Positions 35,184 through 47,515 are shown, counted from the stretch's first letter. The stretch: DNA of 64,000 nucleotides from Ophiura sarsii (GCA_035610835.1 CM069452.1:8947109-9011108), one strand, 5' to 3'. The notes: generated from the letters alone by a model not told the origin. Translations and numbers: made by a program.

Positions 35184-35951
35184 TTATACCATTGTTTTAA
35201 TGTCATCTTTAAGGTCAGTTAAAACCAACAGAGATAGATACACCTGTTTAGATACTTGGTAAACAGGTTGTAATGGTATGGGAACACCTGTGGCCAGGAA
35301 GTATGAGGGCAGTATAATGATAGTATGATGACAAAAACTGAATCTATGGTGATAATAATAATAATAAATATAACAATAATTAGTCATATTTATGTGTATG
35401 AATGCGTTACTTTACATGCTCCGCTTGGCCAGTTTGATGCTCAACCAGCATAAAACAATACCAAAATATCATTCACAACACCTGTTTACACATAAAAATA
35501 AATTGGAAATATTTAAAATGTATGTGAAGATTGTTCCAGAAGCGTGCCTGACAATATGCTTGAGAAACATCTGGAAAACAGCAAAAATAGTAATGCTTAG
35601 ATTTCAAAAATCTATTTTAAATAAACACCTTTTCCATGTTAATTTGCATATATATTGCGTGCAAAAAGACCTGCACAATGATAACACATTTAATGCTTTA
35701 TAAACATCTGGACTTTTAAATAAATGTGGCATATTGACAAAAAGGAGATCTGCCAATCAAAAAAGTGAACAAAGCCTTATTAATTTGAATAAAAAGTTAA
35801 CTGAGTGAAAAGTGCCTGCATCAATGTGACATAGGCTTTATAAAAGAATACAAACATCTGGGGCAAACAAATCAAATCTGTTTTCGGCTTAAGCTATGAT
35901 TTTCTTTATATTAGATCTTGTATGTATAATACCAATCTGGGAATAGTCCCT
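35184..35951. other. Gene-free stretch
   Basis: A (AAT)n microsatellite at 35352-35368. The ORF 35392-35703 (103 codons) has no recognisable domain and lies in AT-rich DNA. Confidence 0.4.
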
Positions 35952-36182
35952 TTAACTTTGAGTGCAACGTATGGGAGTGCACCCTCAATTTGCCGGGAAA
36001 TCAGGTTTTTTTTTGGCACCTAGACCACATAAATTGCTTCAACCAAATTTCTATCTAGCCCCATCATTCAACCTTTTTCCCATAATATTATTTCATAATA
36101 GTAGTCCCTACTATCTTGTCTATTGAAACAATTCATTTTTTCCAAATTTCATTTTCTGGGCAATCTCTCAGTGCCCCATTAA
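35952..36182. repeat. MITE family L, short copy
   Basis: TTAA near a diverged left end, then GTATGGGAGTGCACCCTCAA as in 20697. The right end CAATCTCTCAGTGCCCCATTAA is close to canonical. About 150 bp of the interior is missing compared with 20697. Confidence 0.65.
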
Positions 36183-36317
36183 GACTGATGCAAAAGAGTC
36201 AAGTGTGGACTTGACTTTTGGATAATACTAGTAATAGGATCCCAATTAATTTTGATTTTTGAGGAAAAAATATTTCCTAAATGACACAACACTTAAGTAG
36301 GGGTGAGTGTTTTAATA

Positions 36318-36877
36318 ATGCACTTATCAATTGCAAGCCAGGCCCTGTGGGACCTGGGACTAGCGGGGGCTTGGGCCGGGACGTACAAATTGCCAATGTG
36401 ACGTTCCCGGTACATTCCGTACATTCGTGTACGGTCCCAGCAGGGCGGGGCACCATTTATTGTACGTCCCTGATACAGTTCCGGCCCCCTTAGCCGGGAC
36501 AACGTGTATGCCCGGCAACATTCCCGGCCCCCAATAGCCGGGACATAGTGTGTCACGCCCGACTACAGCCACTTAGGTGAAGAACATTTTAGAAATTGGA
36601 AAGAACAAAGTCTTAGATCTTTAGATTAACCAGTGTTATCCTTTGTACTCATTTGAACATAATAATCTAGTGCTAACTCTCAATTAAGTCGCCAGGTTAT
36701 ACTTCCCCGGATCATTTTCTCAGTGATGTACGTCACCGCTACACACACGCCCCAGCTAGCGGGGCACACTTTGTACATCCTGTACACTCCCCCGCATAGT
36801 CGGGCAAAGTTTTTGTCCCCCCATGGCCCCCGCTATGTCCCGGGTCCCGGGGCTGGGGTTGTAATTGATAAGTGCAT
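36318..36877. repeat. GC-rich MITE family G
   Basis: ATGCACTTATCAATTGCAAG on the left is mirrored by TAATTGATAAGTGCAT on the right, and GCCAGGCCC/GGGGCTGGGG extends the pairing. Two GC-rich blocks (36340-36560 and 36735-36860) of repeated CCGGGAC, TAGCCGGGAC and GTGTACG phrases surround a 170-bp normal-composition core. The blocks stand out sharply from the AT-rich surroundings. The ORFs on both strands here are composition artefacts. Confidence 0.7.
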
Positions 36878-37833
36878 ACGGAGCAAGGACTGAAACTTTA
36901 TCCTGTTTGGGGACTGAAACTGTACATCAGTAACATTTGAGCACATGTTTGCTGCCTAAGGCGTAAAAACAAAACAAGTTTTGCGCACATTTCGTGTTGG
37001 CGATGAAAATTACCTCATTTTATTTTTTTATTCCCATTTTTGAAAAAATAAAATCGCTACAGCGATTTAAAAACAGATTACTGTAGAAAAGATTAACATT
37101 TTGCACAAACAATTGAATCTGACTGCTCTGGGAAGCCCAGTAACTAAGATATGGGGCACAGTAGGATGATGGCTGTGATTATTTGTATCTTCAGGGTGTG
37201 TGGCGTATGGTAAATGTGCAAAACAAATCTTTGGAAAGTCATCCCACCGCACTTCTCCCCCCTCAAAAAAATAATAATAATAATTTTAAAAAACGCATCT
37301 CGCATCTTGGGTTTCAGACCACCTATCGGATACAAAAATTTTTTTGTGCCTAATATAGGATAAAAAACAAAAACATTTGGTGCTAAATAGTGGCATTAGG
37401 AACTATTTGTCTTCATTTTTGGAGCTAAGAGCAGCTAAAGGCCTACCTCTACCTCTCACATCCTTGCAGACACTGCACAGACATGTATGGTTTCCATCTG
37501 ATGGTTTTGTCACAATTATTGGACCACATTGACAAGCCCATAAGACAGTGTGTTGAAGAGCATGTGGATAGAATTTAATGGCACCGAGCATAGATTTTTG
37601 GGTGCAAAATTGATGCACTGAGAAATTTAGTATTGTGAGCTCAGGGTGCAGATGGAACATGTATACCCTGAACCCTGAACCCCAACCTCAACACCAACCC
37701 CTTGCCAAGTTGCTTGTCAGAGTCTATACGGTGTCACATAATAGGATTTGTTGCCAGAGCAACGTGTCCAAACAAATCAAAAGAGCTTACAGTGCGGGAA
37801 ATGCAAACTTTGAGGGCTGTGTTTAGCGTGTGC
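36878..37833. other. Gene-free stretch
   Basis: Unique sequence without a recognised gene; the ORF 37403-37660 (minus) has several Cys/His but no domain I can name. Confidence 0.4.
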
Positions 37834-37839
37834 CATGTG

Positions 37840-38308
37840 GGAGCACTGCACCAAATCAATGCGCAATTTGTGTAATCCTGTAGTAGTTCCGGAAAAGCAC
37901 GAAGACTAGGCTTGTAAATGTGAGGTTTTCGGGCAATTTGTTTCTCCGGGGATGGTATGTTTGTATTTAAATGAACGAATGGGACCTATCCGTTGCACCT
38001 ACAATGATAAAATACAATATTTTTAATTTATCGACCTAAATAGTGCCCAGGGCGTAAGCACCTGCCTAAATGGTGAACAGGCATGCCAGAAAACGTGAAA
38101 AAGTGAGGGTGCTGTGTGCAGGTCCGTAGCGGGAAATTTAGGTTAATAACCCCTCATGAAACAAGGCTTAAATTAAAGTTGAGATGTTACTGAAAATGGT
38201 CATAGGTGACAAGTATGCCATAAATGTAACCGGAGGGTAGAAAAGGTGTCTTGAAATATGGCACTTTTACACGTATTTCAATGAGAAAGATATTTGGTGT
38301 GGTGCTCC
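37840..38308. mobile_element. DNA transposon family H, 469 bp, 6-bp TSD
   Basis: GGAGCACTGCACCAAAT on the left and the complement of ATTTGGTGTGGTGCTCC on the right form 17-bp ends with two mismatches. CATGTG flanks both sides (37834-37839 and 38309-38314). No transposase. A second copy, lacking its right end, starts 664 bp downstream. A 6-bp target duplication is unusual for the common MITE groups. Confidence 0.7.
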
Positions 38309-38502
38309 CATGTGACGTTTATAAATGCCCACAACTGTGGAGGTGCATATGTTTACACACTATCTAAATGTGGAGTTGCTTCACACTGCTGAGCTCCCCA
38401 ACTTAAAATGATTTAATTGCAGTGAAAATGGGGCGTTTGACCCATAGAGGGTATAACATCCTCCATTTTGTTTTTAGAGCAACTCCACAGTATGGAGGTT
38501 AG

Positions 38503-38852
38503 GGGAGCACTGCACCAAATCAATGCGCAATTCGTGTAATCCTGTAGTAGTTCCGGAAAAGCACAAAGACTAGGCTTGTAAATGTGAGGTTTTCGGGCAA
38601 TTTGTTTCTCCGGGGATGGTATGTTTGTATTTAAATGAACGAATGGGACCTATTCGTTGCACCTACAATGATAAAATACGATATTTTTAATTTATCGACC
38701 TAAATAGTGCCCAAGGCGTAAGCACCTGCCTAAATGGTGAACAGGCATGCTTGAAAACGTGAAAAGGGGAGGACGCTGTGCACTGTATGCCATAAATGTA
38801 ACCGGAGGGTAGAAAAGGTGTCTTGAAATATGGCACTTTTACACGTATTTCA
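38503..38852. repeat. Family H, truncated second copy
   Basis: GGGAGCACTGCACCAAATCA to ACACGTATTTCAATGA repeats 37839-38283 with few changes. About 100 bp is missing between AAAACGTGAAAA and TATGCCATAAATG, and the right terminus is absent. The flank carries CAACTCCACAG, the complement of GTGGAGTTG at 38371, so the two copies sit among another short inverted repeat. Confidence 0.75.
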
Positions 38853-39059
38853 ATGAATGTGTGGGGGTGTGTGTGAAACTCCCCAGTTGGGACCGCCACA
38901 CTTGGGAGAAGGTGGGTTTATGTGGACATATTGCTGGGGCAACGATGCATGTTCTGCACAGTTACATCATATCATTACACAGCCATTTTCTTATGATAGG
39001 CACCATGGTTACTTTGCTACCAGGCCCTGTGTGGGTACTATGTCTATCACCTAAATGGG

Positions 39060-39140
39060 TACTGTTAAAGTACTGGTGAAGTACGGCCGGTACCACTGTT
39101 ACTTTCATGCACTAAAGTAACACAGTACCAGTATCTGCTC
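39060..39140. repeat. GTAC-rich hairpin
   Basis: GTACTGTTAAAGTACTGG and TACCAGTA with ACTAAAGTAACACAGTACCA form an imperfect foldback around GGCCGGTACC. No gene context. Confidence 0.4.
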
Positions 39141-39182
39141 TGCTATTGTGTGGCTATTCTTTGTACCGCATAGGTTCAATTC

Positions 39183-39319
39183 CCATAGAAGTATTCAACC
39201 CTGAGTCATGGCTTCCAGTACCTGCAGAGGTATTAGTAAGCACTAAGCATACCATCTAATACCTCTACAGGTACTGGAAGCCAAGTAACCACATGATTCC
39301 AGGTTGAATACTTCTATGG
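39183..39319. repeat. Foldback repeat, arms over 50 bp
   Basis: CCATAGAAGTATTCAACC..GCTTCCAGTACCTGCAGAGGTATTAG on the left is mirrored by CTAATACCTCTACAGGTACT..GGTTGAATACTTCTATGG on the right, with a loop of about 20 bases. It is the most continuous stem in this part of the window. Confidence 0.75.
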
Positions 39320-39677
39320 CGAATAGTTTAGAATGACAAAAATGTAAGTTTAATATATTCAGAATTGTTTGTGGTAAATGTGTGACAATCATGTTTAATA
39401 CAAAATCATTAGACAAATTATACAGGGACATTGTCGTCAAGCTTGCATGCATAAGCTTTTGTACAATACGCCCTCACGTATCAACAGTTTCACCACTGAT
39501 TGTAATCTATGTTTCAATTCCGGAGTTGGGTTTATTTATATCATTAGTGCAGGTGACTCCTTATGTTTTGTACTATTGTACATTATTTATTTGTGTGGGA
39601 GGGTGAGATTTTATCTTTGTTATTGTTAGCGTTATTACAGGTCTTGCTATCATTTACTCTCCCAGATCTGTACCATA

Positions 39678-39963
39678 ATGCACTTATCAATTGCAGCCCC
39701 GGCCCTCGGGGACCCAGGGATAGCGGGGATTAGGGCCGGGACGTACAAATTGCTGATGTGACGTCCCGACTACAGTCGTGTACGGTCCCCGCCGGGCACC
39801 ACTTTTTGTATGCCCCACTACAGAGTGTATGCCAGTGTACGTTCCCAGCCCTCCATAGCCGGGACAAAGTGTACGACGGCGTACGGTCCAGGCCCCTATA
39901 GCCGGGGCATAGTGTACGCCCCGGCTACGCCCCGGCTACGCCCCGGCTACGCCCGGCCTCAGA
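39678..39963. repeat. GC-rich MITE family G, left part
   Basis: ATGCACTTATCAATTGCAGC matches the left end of 36318, followed by the same CCGGGACGTACAAATTGC and TAGCCGGGAC blocks. The right terminus is not found. At 39918-39957 GCCCCGGCTAC repeats more than three times in tandem (11-bp unit). Confidence 0.7.
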
Positions 39964-40375
39964 CAGCCACGCCAATATTAGTGAATCGTTATCATGTTAC
40001 ACGGTTCACTGCGAGCATTTTCATGATTTACCGTTCACTACTATATGGTTTTGTGAATAGTTTAGTTTATACAGTGCTCCAGAACAAAACTTACCAGAGG
40101 CCTAAAACTAAAAATACTATAATGTTAGCATGATCTATCTCAGTCTGTTGTCAACCAGAAATGAATCGAGTCAAAAAAATCACTTTATGGATATCATATT
40201 GTGTAGCTTTATTTTTGATAGATCATGCGTACCCACCGGCAACATTGGAAAGTGTTGATCCAATTGATTTATTATGAACAAACAGTATTAAAGTTTTAAA
40301 AATAGACCGACAACATGATGATTGATCTAATTGACTTGGGAGGGGGATTTTGGACCTTCTTGGGGACTTGGGAGG

Positions 40376-40596
40376 GGGATAAATAAATTATTGATTATCA
40401 ACAATTAATGATCAATTGATAAATAATTAATTAATCAATAATTGATTATTAATACTTATTTATCATCAATTTTTTATTAAGTAAATAATGATAAAACAAT
40501 AATGAATGATCAATCATTAATTAATAAATAAATAAATAATCATTAATTAACTACTAATAGTTATTAATCAACAATTTATTATTAATTAAAAATTTA
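40376..40596. repeat. AT-only low-complexity tract
   Basis: AATTAATTAATCAATAATTG-type sequence, almost free of G and C, made of ATTA/ATCA words in both orientations. MITE C at 40597 inserted into it, using one of many TTAA sites. Confidence 0.7.
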
Positions 40597-40961
40597 TTAA
40601 AGGTAGATGACCCGATCACATTTCGATTTTCAACTTGAAGTTTTCTATTCTACATGAAAGGTCATCCTTAAAAAAGTCGTGTTCCAAAGTTTGAGTTGCA
40701 TAGCTCTAATGGTTCTTATTTTACACGCACAAGATGCTGTGAACTGTACCCATTGAGTAGTACACAAACTATATCGGTGGTATACCACCATTCGCGGTAA
40801 TTCAACGTTATTTCATCGATTTCTCCGTAATTATACCGATTTAGGCCGTCAAATTTCAGTATGATGATGAGAAAAATACGAGCTTTCATATGATATGAAA
40901 ATCTCCGTATGTTTGAAATAATTCTGTGTTACGAAAATGTGATCGGGTCATCTACCTTTAA
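40597..40961. repeat. MITE family C, near-identical to 25258
   Basis: Same 357-bp body and 20-bp perfect ends as the copy at 25258, TTAA outside both, about six substitutions between them and no indels. The TTAA boundaries and near identity show recent spread of the family. Confidence 0.85.
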
Positions 40962-43269
40962 TTACTATACTAATTAATCATGGCAATTCATTTATTAATT
41001 CATAATTAATGATTACTCAATAATGAAGGTTTGTTGAGATTCAAAATTCATATGCAACTTTTCAATTGCAATCTTTGAGTTTGAGCCATGGCCTTATGTG
41101 GCAAATTAAAATTATAATGTGCAACTTGCAACATGGATTAACACCATGAAACGCCATAATGCATGCTTTACCGTTCATCATAGTTTTTCATTATTTATAT
41201 ACATGTAGTAAAAGGTGTACGGTTAACATGGCCTTTTCACAAGTATCCTCCAATAGTACTGTATGCAGATTTGTGAGCCTCCCTGTACTTTGTCTACCAA
41301 AGACAAATAAACAATTCATCAACGTGTCGTGGGGCGCACTGACCTAGATTCACAATATTGTACAAATCAGTAGCAAAGAAGGCATGCAATGGTTTCATTC
41401 ATGGTGTAGCAGCAGAGAGCAGATGAAACTGATGGGTAACTTTATATTACGACGTGAAAATATCTATCCGCATTTTTTTCTTTTTGAATTGGAACGTGAA
41501 CAAATTGACAGAGCCTCGTTACCATGTTCATAGCTAAAGAGCACGATCCAAAATATTTATATTCTGTTTTACTTTTAGTGTATTCTTATCAAACCAAAAA
41601 TTAGTAACACTGCTAAGTTGAAGTTTGCAGCATTGCTGCAGTTTTCCTGAACGATTAGCCAAAGGAAGGCAATGTAAATGTTTTCTGCTGGGTTATTTCT
41701 GGTCAATGGTCAGAAGTCTGATTTTGGCAATTTCACACAGAAATCAAGCTTTAAAATTGCAACAAACGCCATTGTTACGTACGTACATTGGGATGTGGTG
41801 ATGAGTTGTGATCTATTTCCGATATATCTGATCAATAATTTCACTTAACTTGTCTATTAATTGTATAAACACAATTAATTCACAGGCCAATGACAACCGA
41901 GATAGCTTTATATTGCTCAGTAGCACACAAAACTAAATCACTCAGTCAACAATGCAATTGCCTACATACAGCCTCGTTGGAAGGAATGTTTAAGTAGTAG
42001 GGCACTAGCGGGGGTTTGGGGTTCGAAAGGGTGAAGCCCCTCCTGGAGGTTGAAGGGGGCTTGCCCCCTTGAAGCTAACGCTTTTTGGAAAATGAAATAA
42101 AAATGTTCATGGTAAAGTTAATAGCACTTAAAATAAATGATATGGAATAATGATCAACTGTTACACAGTCATGCCAGTGCAGTAAAGTCATAGATTACAG
42201 TCTATGATATTAATAGTACAGTATACTATAGTGTTATGCCTTATTATGTTCTCTTGAATATTTTTAATTTTTTGAAGAAAAAAACTATTTTTTTTCCTTC
42301 TAATTCTTTTTTCCCCTCCCCGGAAAAGTGGTACGACAGCTGCCGTACCTGCCGTAGCGGTTCCGACGGGCCTGCCTACATATGCGAAGCAATGCGATGG
42401 TAACGTGTGTGGCGGGACGAACGAGCAAAGTATATGCATAGTGTACGTGAATGGGGCTTTAGATCAATTCGGTTTCATTCTCACTGCGCGAGAAAAAAAT
42501 ATGTTTGTACTTGATATAAACAGGATTTGCAAATCACCTTATCATTACTATAATATAGATACTAGTATAAAATTAATAACAGTTGTTAGCCTTAATTCTA
42601 AATTATTGGTCAAAGCCATTCAATTCCAATTAATTCCTATACTGACAGAAACAATTACCACTAATAGCTGTCATTAAGAACAGAAAAACTGGGTGATCAA
42701 CTGCACTTTTTTATCCATTAGTGAGGATAGTACGCTACGACCTATCCCTCCTCATTACTGACGATACTGCGCTATCCTATAATTTGATGTAATTACCGGT
42801 ACACATAGTATACTAACAAGATGGGAGGAGCTTATTTGGATTCAAAGAAATATTTGTTTTAATTTATTTAAGTAAATTATTGATGAACTTCATATCTAAA
42901 ACCTTTTACCAATGCCAATATCGTATGGCCTTGGTCAACTTGAATCAGGTAATGTTTTTAATTTTTAATTTTATTTGAAATATAATAAGGGCAAGGATTG
43001 TCTTTTAATGCATTTTGCAAAGGAATGATGATAGTATACCTGTAATTTCATTATTAAAATGTCCCTGTAAAAATGAGTGTAAAACTTACTGAAACACAAT
43101 TACAGAATAAATGTTTAAAAATAACAGTCCAATCTATTCGTCTTCCCAATTGGATCTGAACATAAGAGAAGTGAGCTACAATCATAGACAATTAATGTGT
43201 TCGAACACTGACCCTTATTGCTATGATGTTTGTACCTGAACATACGCGCTTTTGAATCACGTGAAAATA
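40962..43269. other. Gene-free stretch
   Basis: A GC-richer patch at 42000-42075 with paired GAAGCCCCTCCTGGAGG and GGGGGCTTGCCCCC hairpins, and another near 42305-42375. No exon or RNA gene is recognised; ORFs are short. Confidence 0.4.
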
Positions 43270-43501
43270 GACGTGAATTTAGACTAGAGTAAAATAAGTT
43301 GTCGGACAAAAATCGACAATCCGACAGTTTATTTTCACTCTAAAACCATGATTTTGAAGTAATTAAGAATCGTATCGCCCTGTAACTTGGAATGTATGTA
43401 CGATTTATGATCAGAAATGTAAATCTGCAAGAAAATCTGCTTTCAATTTTTTTTTCGATGCTGAGGGCGTTTCCTGGAAAGATCACATAATATACCTTTA
43501 A
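43270..43501. repeat. MITE family B, right half
   Basis: GACAGTTTATTTTCACTCTA then ACCATGATTTTGAAGTAATT and the right end GATCACATAATATACC TTTAA. The left arm is absent. The minus-strand ORF at 43115-43309 overlaps it. Confidence 0.65.
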
Positions 43502-43741
43502 AAGTGTAAAAAAGTAACATCCAAAATGTCCTCTCTCTATGATTCACCATCTCACCTCTGTAAAATACTGGGTCATAAGTTGACAGAGATCAATGATGTA
43601 GCAGCCTTATAGTGAAGAGAGGAAATCAAACTTAGAGATGACAGTAAAAAGGTATTTTGTAGGATAGCTGCCTTAAATGTCTTATTTTCCCCTACCACGT
43701 CTCATTCACAGTGTTTCACAATCAACAGAATGTCTTTGGGT

Positions 43742-43957
43742 TTAACCCCCTGAGAACTACCGGCTGATTGGTTAAAAAGATGGATACATCATTTATTGCA
43801 CCAATGAGAGACATTGTTAGAATAATTGTATCCCTGATAAAGATGGGAGTGAAACATTTTACAAGCTGCATTTGAATTGGCTATTCATATGAGTACATCT
43901 TGTAATAAACCAATCAGAACCACTGTAAGATAGACAGGTAGACCCCAGGGGGGTTAA
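43742..43957 (-). repeat. MITE family I, 216 bp, TTAA-flanked
   Basis: TTAACCCCCTGAGAACTACC on the left, and on the other strand TTAACCCCCCTGGGGTCTAC. Reverse complement of the 16511 copy, with TTAA retained at both ends here. Confidence 0.8.
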
Positions 43958-45454
43958 ACCAATAATTGTTGAGTTCAAATGCCCCGTATCAAAGGTTGAT
44001 TGAGTAGGCTAAATGGAAGGACTAACCCTACACTGGGCATGTTACCCTCAACTGAATATTTGCACAAAAGGCAGCTATTTATGACCCGTTTGTATAATGA
44101 TTCAACATGATGACATTTTGTGACTTGGCTTCTGCATATGGGAATCCTCACATAAGCTTGTCAGTGGCAATCTCATCCACACTTGATCAATTTCTTAGTG
44201 TGTCTAGTGCGCAAATCCCAACCATGCTGAATGCTGAAACAGTCTATCGCTAGTTTGTTCATGTCATTGTGAGATTAAGCTAGGACTAGTGATGTGAGAT
44301 TCTGGTGTGATGATACTAAGGTGAAGGCGCATAATACAAACACATTATCATCTAACTCCTGTTAAGGGTGTTAAAATGCTACCCCAACTGGCTTCACTTC
44401 ACACCTTCACAGACTACTTACTCTGAGTTCAATGGTTTTCAAATCGTGAAGCAACTTACCAATATCTCATTGGGAAATGATATCAGTTAGTATTGTCATC
44501 ATACAGTCATAGGTTTCAGCAATTCTGCAGAAAGACCAAGACAACAAATTTACTAGAATACGCACTGATGTCACCCAACTCCAACCAGATGACACAAAAT
44601 ATAGTCATGGGTACACACTACATAAATCATGTCTTCAATCGCTTCTCCTGGCTCCCCCTCCCTAACTGCGGTATTCATTCTTTTTGTATAATCTTCCTCT
44701 TTTTGTAGAATCTTCCTCTTTTTGTTCTCTTCAACATATTTGTTTTTCATATGCAATTGTCAGTACCAGTTTTTCAATAATTATGATTGTAAAAAGCCGT
44801 CATAGTGCGTAAAAACTGTGAAAATCAGCTTTTCGGACCGCTTCACACGTACGTGTGATCAATATTTTGCAACTTTTTACATTTCAGATTACAATCGTGA
44901 ATGTTTCAACTTTTTAATAAAACAAAAACTAAGACCTATGCCGAAAATCTGGCCAATATAATCACATTTCATGCTGCAATCCAAGATTTTTAGGGACACT
45001 ATATAAACCACCCCTGCACGCTAGCCTGTTGAAGCTTATGGTGGTGTGTGTACCCTCATATATGAATCATTGGAGATTCCTCCAAACCGGGTGCACATGA
45101 CAATTTTGATGCTAAGACGCTTATAGTCCATAGATATGGGTAAGCTAGTGATTATTATTGGTTTTTGAATAGCTTGAACATCACTTTTATTTAAGGTATT
45201 GGAACACTTCTTAGGTTACAAACATTTTAGCTCCCTCCCTCATTCGAGTGGAAGTGAGAAATTGATATTGAAAAAGGATTACAATCGTATACTATTATTA
45301 ACTCCTTAATAATGCATGATACCGATACGAAAAAACAACAACCCTATATTGTTCATGTGCAAATGAATACCAACACAAAATATGTTTTTAATTTGTCAAA
45401 AAATGGCAACGCTTTTAGCCATTTTTAATATTTTTGTGTCATTTTTAAGGGGAA
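43958..45454. other. Gene-free stretch
   Basis: Unique sequence. Small ORFs only, none with a recognisable motif. Confidence 0.45.
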
Positions 45455-45489
45455 AAAAGCCTGACAGACTGACCCAACCTGAGAGGTCT

Positions 45490-45528
<39 letters not shown>

Positions 45529-45570
45529 TAGAACAGGATTTTGTTCTTCATTGGACATAGTAGATTATGA
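45455..45570. repeat. Partial MITE family R with a 36-base C run
   Basis: AAGCCTGACAGACTGACCCA..CCTGAGAGGTCTG matches the right half of 1220-1469, then C36 (45492-45527), then CGTAGAACAGGATTTTGTTC. The C run replaces a short normal segment in the other copy; its length may be an assembly estimate. Confidence 0.6.
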
Positions 45571-45815
45571 CAAATCTTACGATGCCTCATCCTGTTTTCA
45601 TTACATTACAGTGGTTAACAGCGAAGTGGATTTTAGGGTTATAGAGAGATTTGGCAGCCAAAATCATATACTTCTTGATTTTTGTATGTCAAGAATTTGT
45701 TTTAATCGATCTAAATCTAAATCTATATGCGCACAACTGTTTTAACACTGTATGTGGAATTTGAAATGTTTTGTTTTTTGTTTTAAATAACTAAATTATT
45801 TCATACTAAATCATT

Positions 45816-46387
45816 GGAGTTCGAAAATCAACTCCATCTATTGAAGTTTTCAGTGATAAACCGTGAACCATCTATCTTACATAGGGCCAATCTTCTAATC
45901 AGTCTTACCATCCAATCGCAATAAAGTCTGTCATAAATACAATGATATAAAGATAATTTGAATTTGATTACTTTCTAAATGTAAAAGAGCTAAAACTCAC
46001 TAGAGCTCTAGGAGGGACAGCTCTTTTATGGAGTGAAGTTCACTCGTTTCTGGAGTGAAGTACACTCTTTTTAGAGTGAGTGCCACTCTTTTCAGAGTAA
46101 AAATCACTCTAAAAGAGTGGAAAATCACTTCGAAAAGAGCGAACTTTACTCCTAAAATGAGCCGTCCCTTCTAGAGCTCTCAAAAGAGTGAGTTTTAGCT
46201 CTTTTACATTTAGAGAGTACACCTACCGTATATTCTGTTCCTTATCCACATATATTTGTTTGTATTGGATCAGACGACAGCAACCAAAACTGCAAATGAA
46301 TGCAATCCAAAGTATCAGATTTGACAATTCAAATATTCACGGTTTATCACTGAAAAAATTAATAGATGGAGCTGATTTTCAAACTCC
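45816..46387. mobile_element. Foldback element, 572 bp, with a second foldback inside
   Basis: GGAGTTCGAAAATCAACTCC..CAGTGATAAACCGTGAA on the left is mirrored by TTCACGGTTTATCACTGA..GGAGCTGATTTTCAAACTCC on the right, arms of about 50 bp. The spacer between the outer arm and the inner hairpin is not self-complementary, which suggests that the inner hairpin (45977-46214) is separate. Confidence 0.65.
45977..46214. repeat. Inner foldback of AGAGTG/CACTCT units
   Basis: TAAATGTAAAAGAGCTAAAA then CTCACTAGAGCTCT is mirrored by GAGTGAGTTTTAGCTCTTTT then ACATTTA. The loop region is a series of GGAGTGAAGT(T/A)CACTC and AGAGTGAGTGCCACTCT hairpins, so it is palindromic at two scales. Confidence 0.75.
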
Positions 46388-46419
46388 CATGGTTTTAGGA
46401 TGAATTAATTTTTTTAAAA

Positions 46420-47268
46420 TTTTTTTTAAAGAAAATAAAAAAAGACAAATTGCATATCAACAATAACATGTTACCCTAACACGAAAGGCAGATTTGGGTA
46501 TTTTGTGTCCATTGTCGTCTGGTATTGGTTTTTACAATGCCCTTTTGGGTAAATTATTTTCAGAAATAAAGAAAGATGTTATGTAACCATCTCAACTAAG
46601 GCCTTTAAGACAACCCTGGTTGTCTGTCTCTGGGAAATTTCTAATGCCAGTCAAACTCAAGTGATTGATGTTTAACGTCCAAAATCATTCGGTAAATTGG
46701 AAATACTCAAAATCGTTTTACAGAAGGGCTTTCAGACGATGAGCGCTAACCTAGAGATTGCATCAAATTCACTAATCTTGAGATTAAACTCTCGGTAAAC
46801 AGCCTTGTGAATCTTGTCATGGTTTAACTAACTTCACATCTAAAGCTGGAATTTTAACCCTAAAATATCTAGCGGTTTACTAGTCCTGAAGCATTAACCG
46901 AAAGTTAGCCGAGAGCGTGTCTGCCGTGTGAATCCTTCAACTATGTTAACCACGAGTGAGATTAGCAAAGGGTCAACGCATTACTACCGGCAATCGGAGA
47001 ATCGCCCAATCTTGAGATAGCCTCGAAGCTACTGCAGTGGTATCGCTAGGCTAAAATTGCCATCTGGACAGGCACTCTGGATTAGCGGTATAATTTGTTT
47101 AAGCTTGAGACTAACTAGTCTCGAGACTAGTGACCATCTGAACATGCCTAGAGGCTTCAAGTCCGGACATTCAGCAGTCCAATCTGTGAAATGGTCTGTG
47201 AGGTGATAAGACAGGGAGTTCCCAACAGCAATCACGTTTTAAGTAGCTAAATCCATTGGGATTCATTT
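46420..47268. other. Gene-free stretch, moderately GC-rich at 46730-47230
   Basis: Phrases such as AATCTTGAGATTA and AATCTTGAGATAGC, GAGATTAGCAAAG and CTAGTCTCGAGACTAGT recur across 46740-47140, and composition is less AT-rich than around it. It may be an unrecognised element; no coding frame stays open. Confidence 0.35.
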
Positions 47269-47515
47269 TTAACACTTTCCACTCGGCTATTGGTTTTACA
47301 AAATACAAAACAAATTTTTCAGAAACCTTTCCCAAATTTCAAGGTCTATCTCAAGGATTACTGAACCAATACTAGGTATATTTGTACCTGATTTAAAACA
47401 TTTCTCATGGTGATTCCAAATATGGTAATTAAATTCAGTAATTTTGACATTTATGAAACATTTTGTGAAATTTTGAAATGTTGTCTGCAGACGCCTGCCG
47501 CGTGGAAAGCGTTAT
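47269..47515 (+). repeat. MITE family A, complete
   Basis: TTAACACTTTCCACTCGGC to GCCGCGTGGAAAGCGTTAT, plus orientation as at 27430. The right TTAA has decayed to TTAT. Preceded by ACTAAATCCATTTGG-like text found on both sides (GTAGCTAAATCCATTGGGAT at 47240; GTTACTAAATCCATTTGG at 47515). Confidence 0.8.

Noticed and set aside
36281..36572. Overlapping ORFs on both strands in GC-rich DNA
   Set aside because: They follow the GC-rich units of MITE G; stop codons are rare there because of composition.
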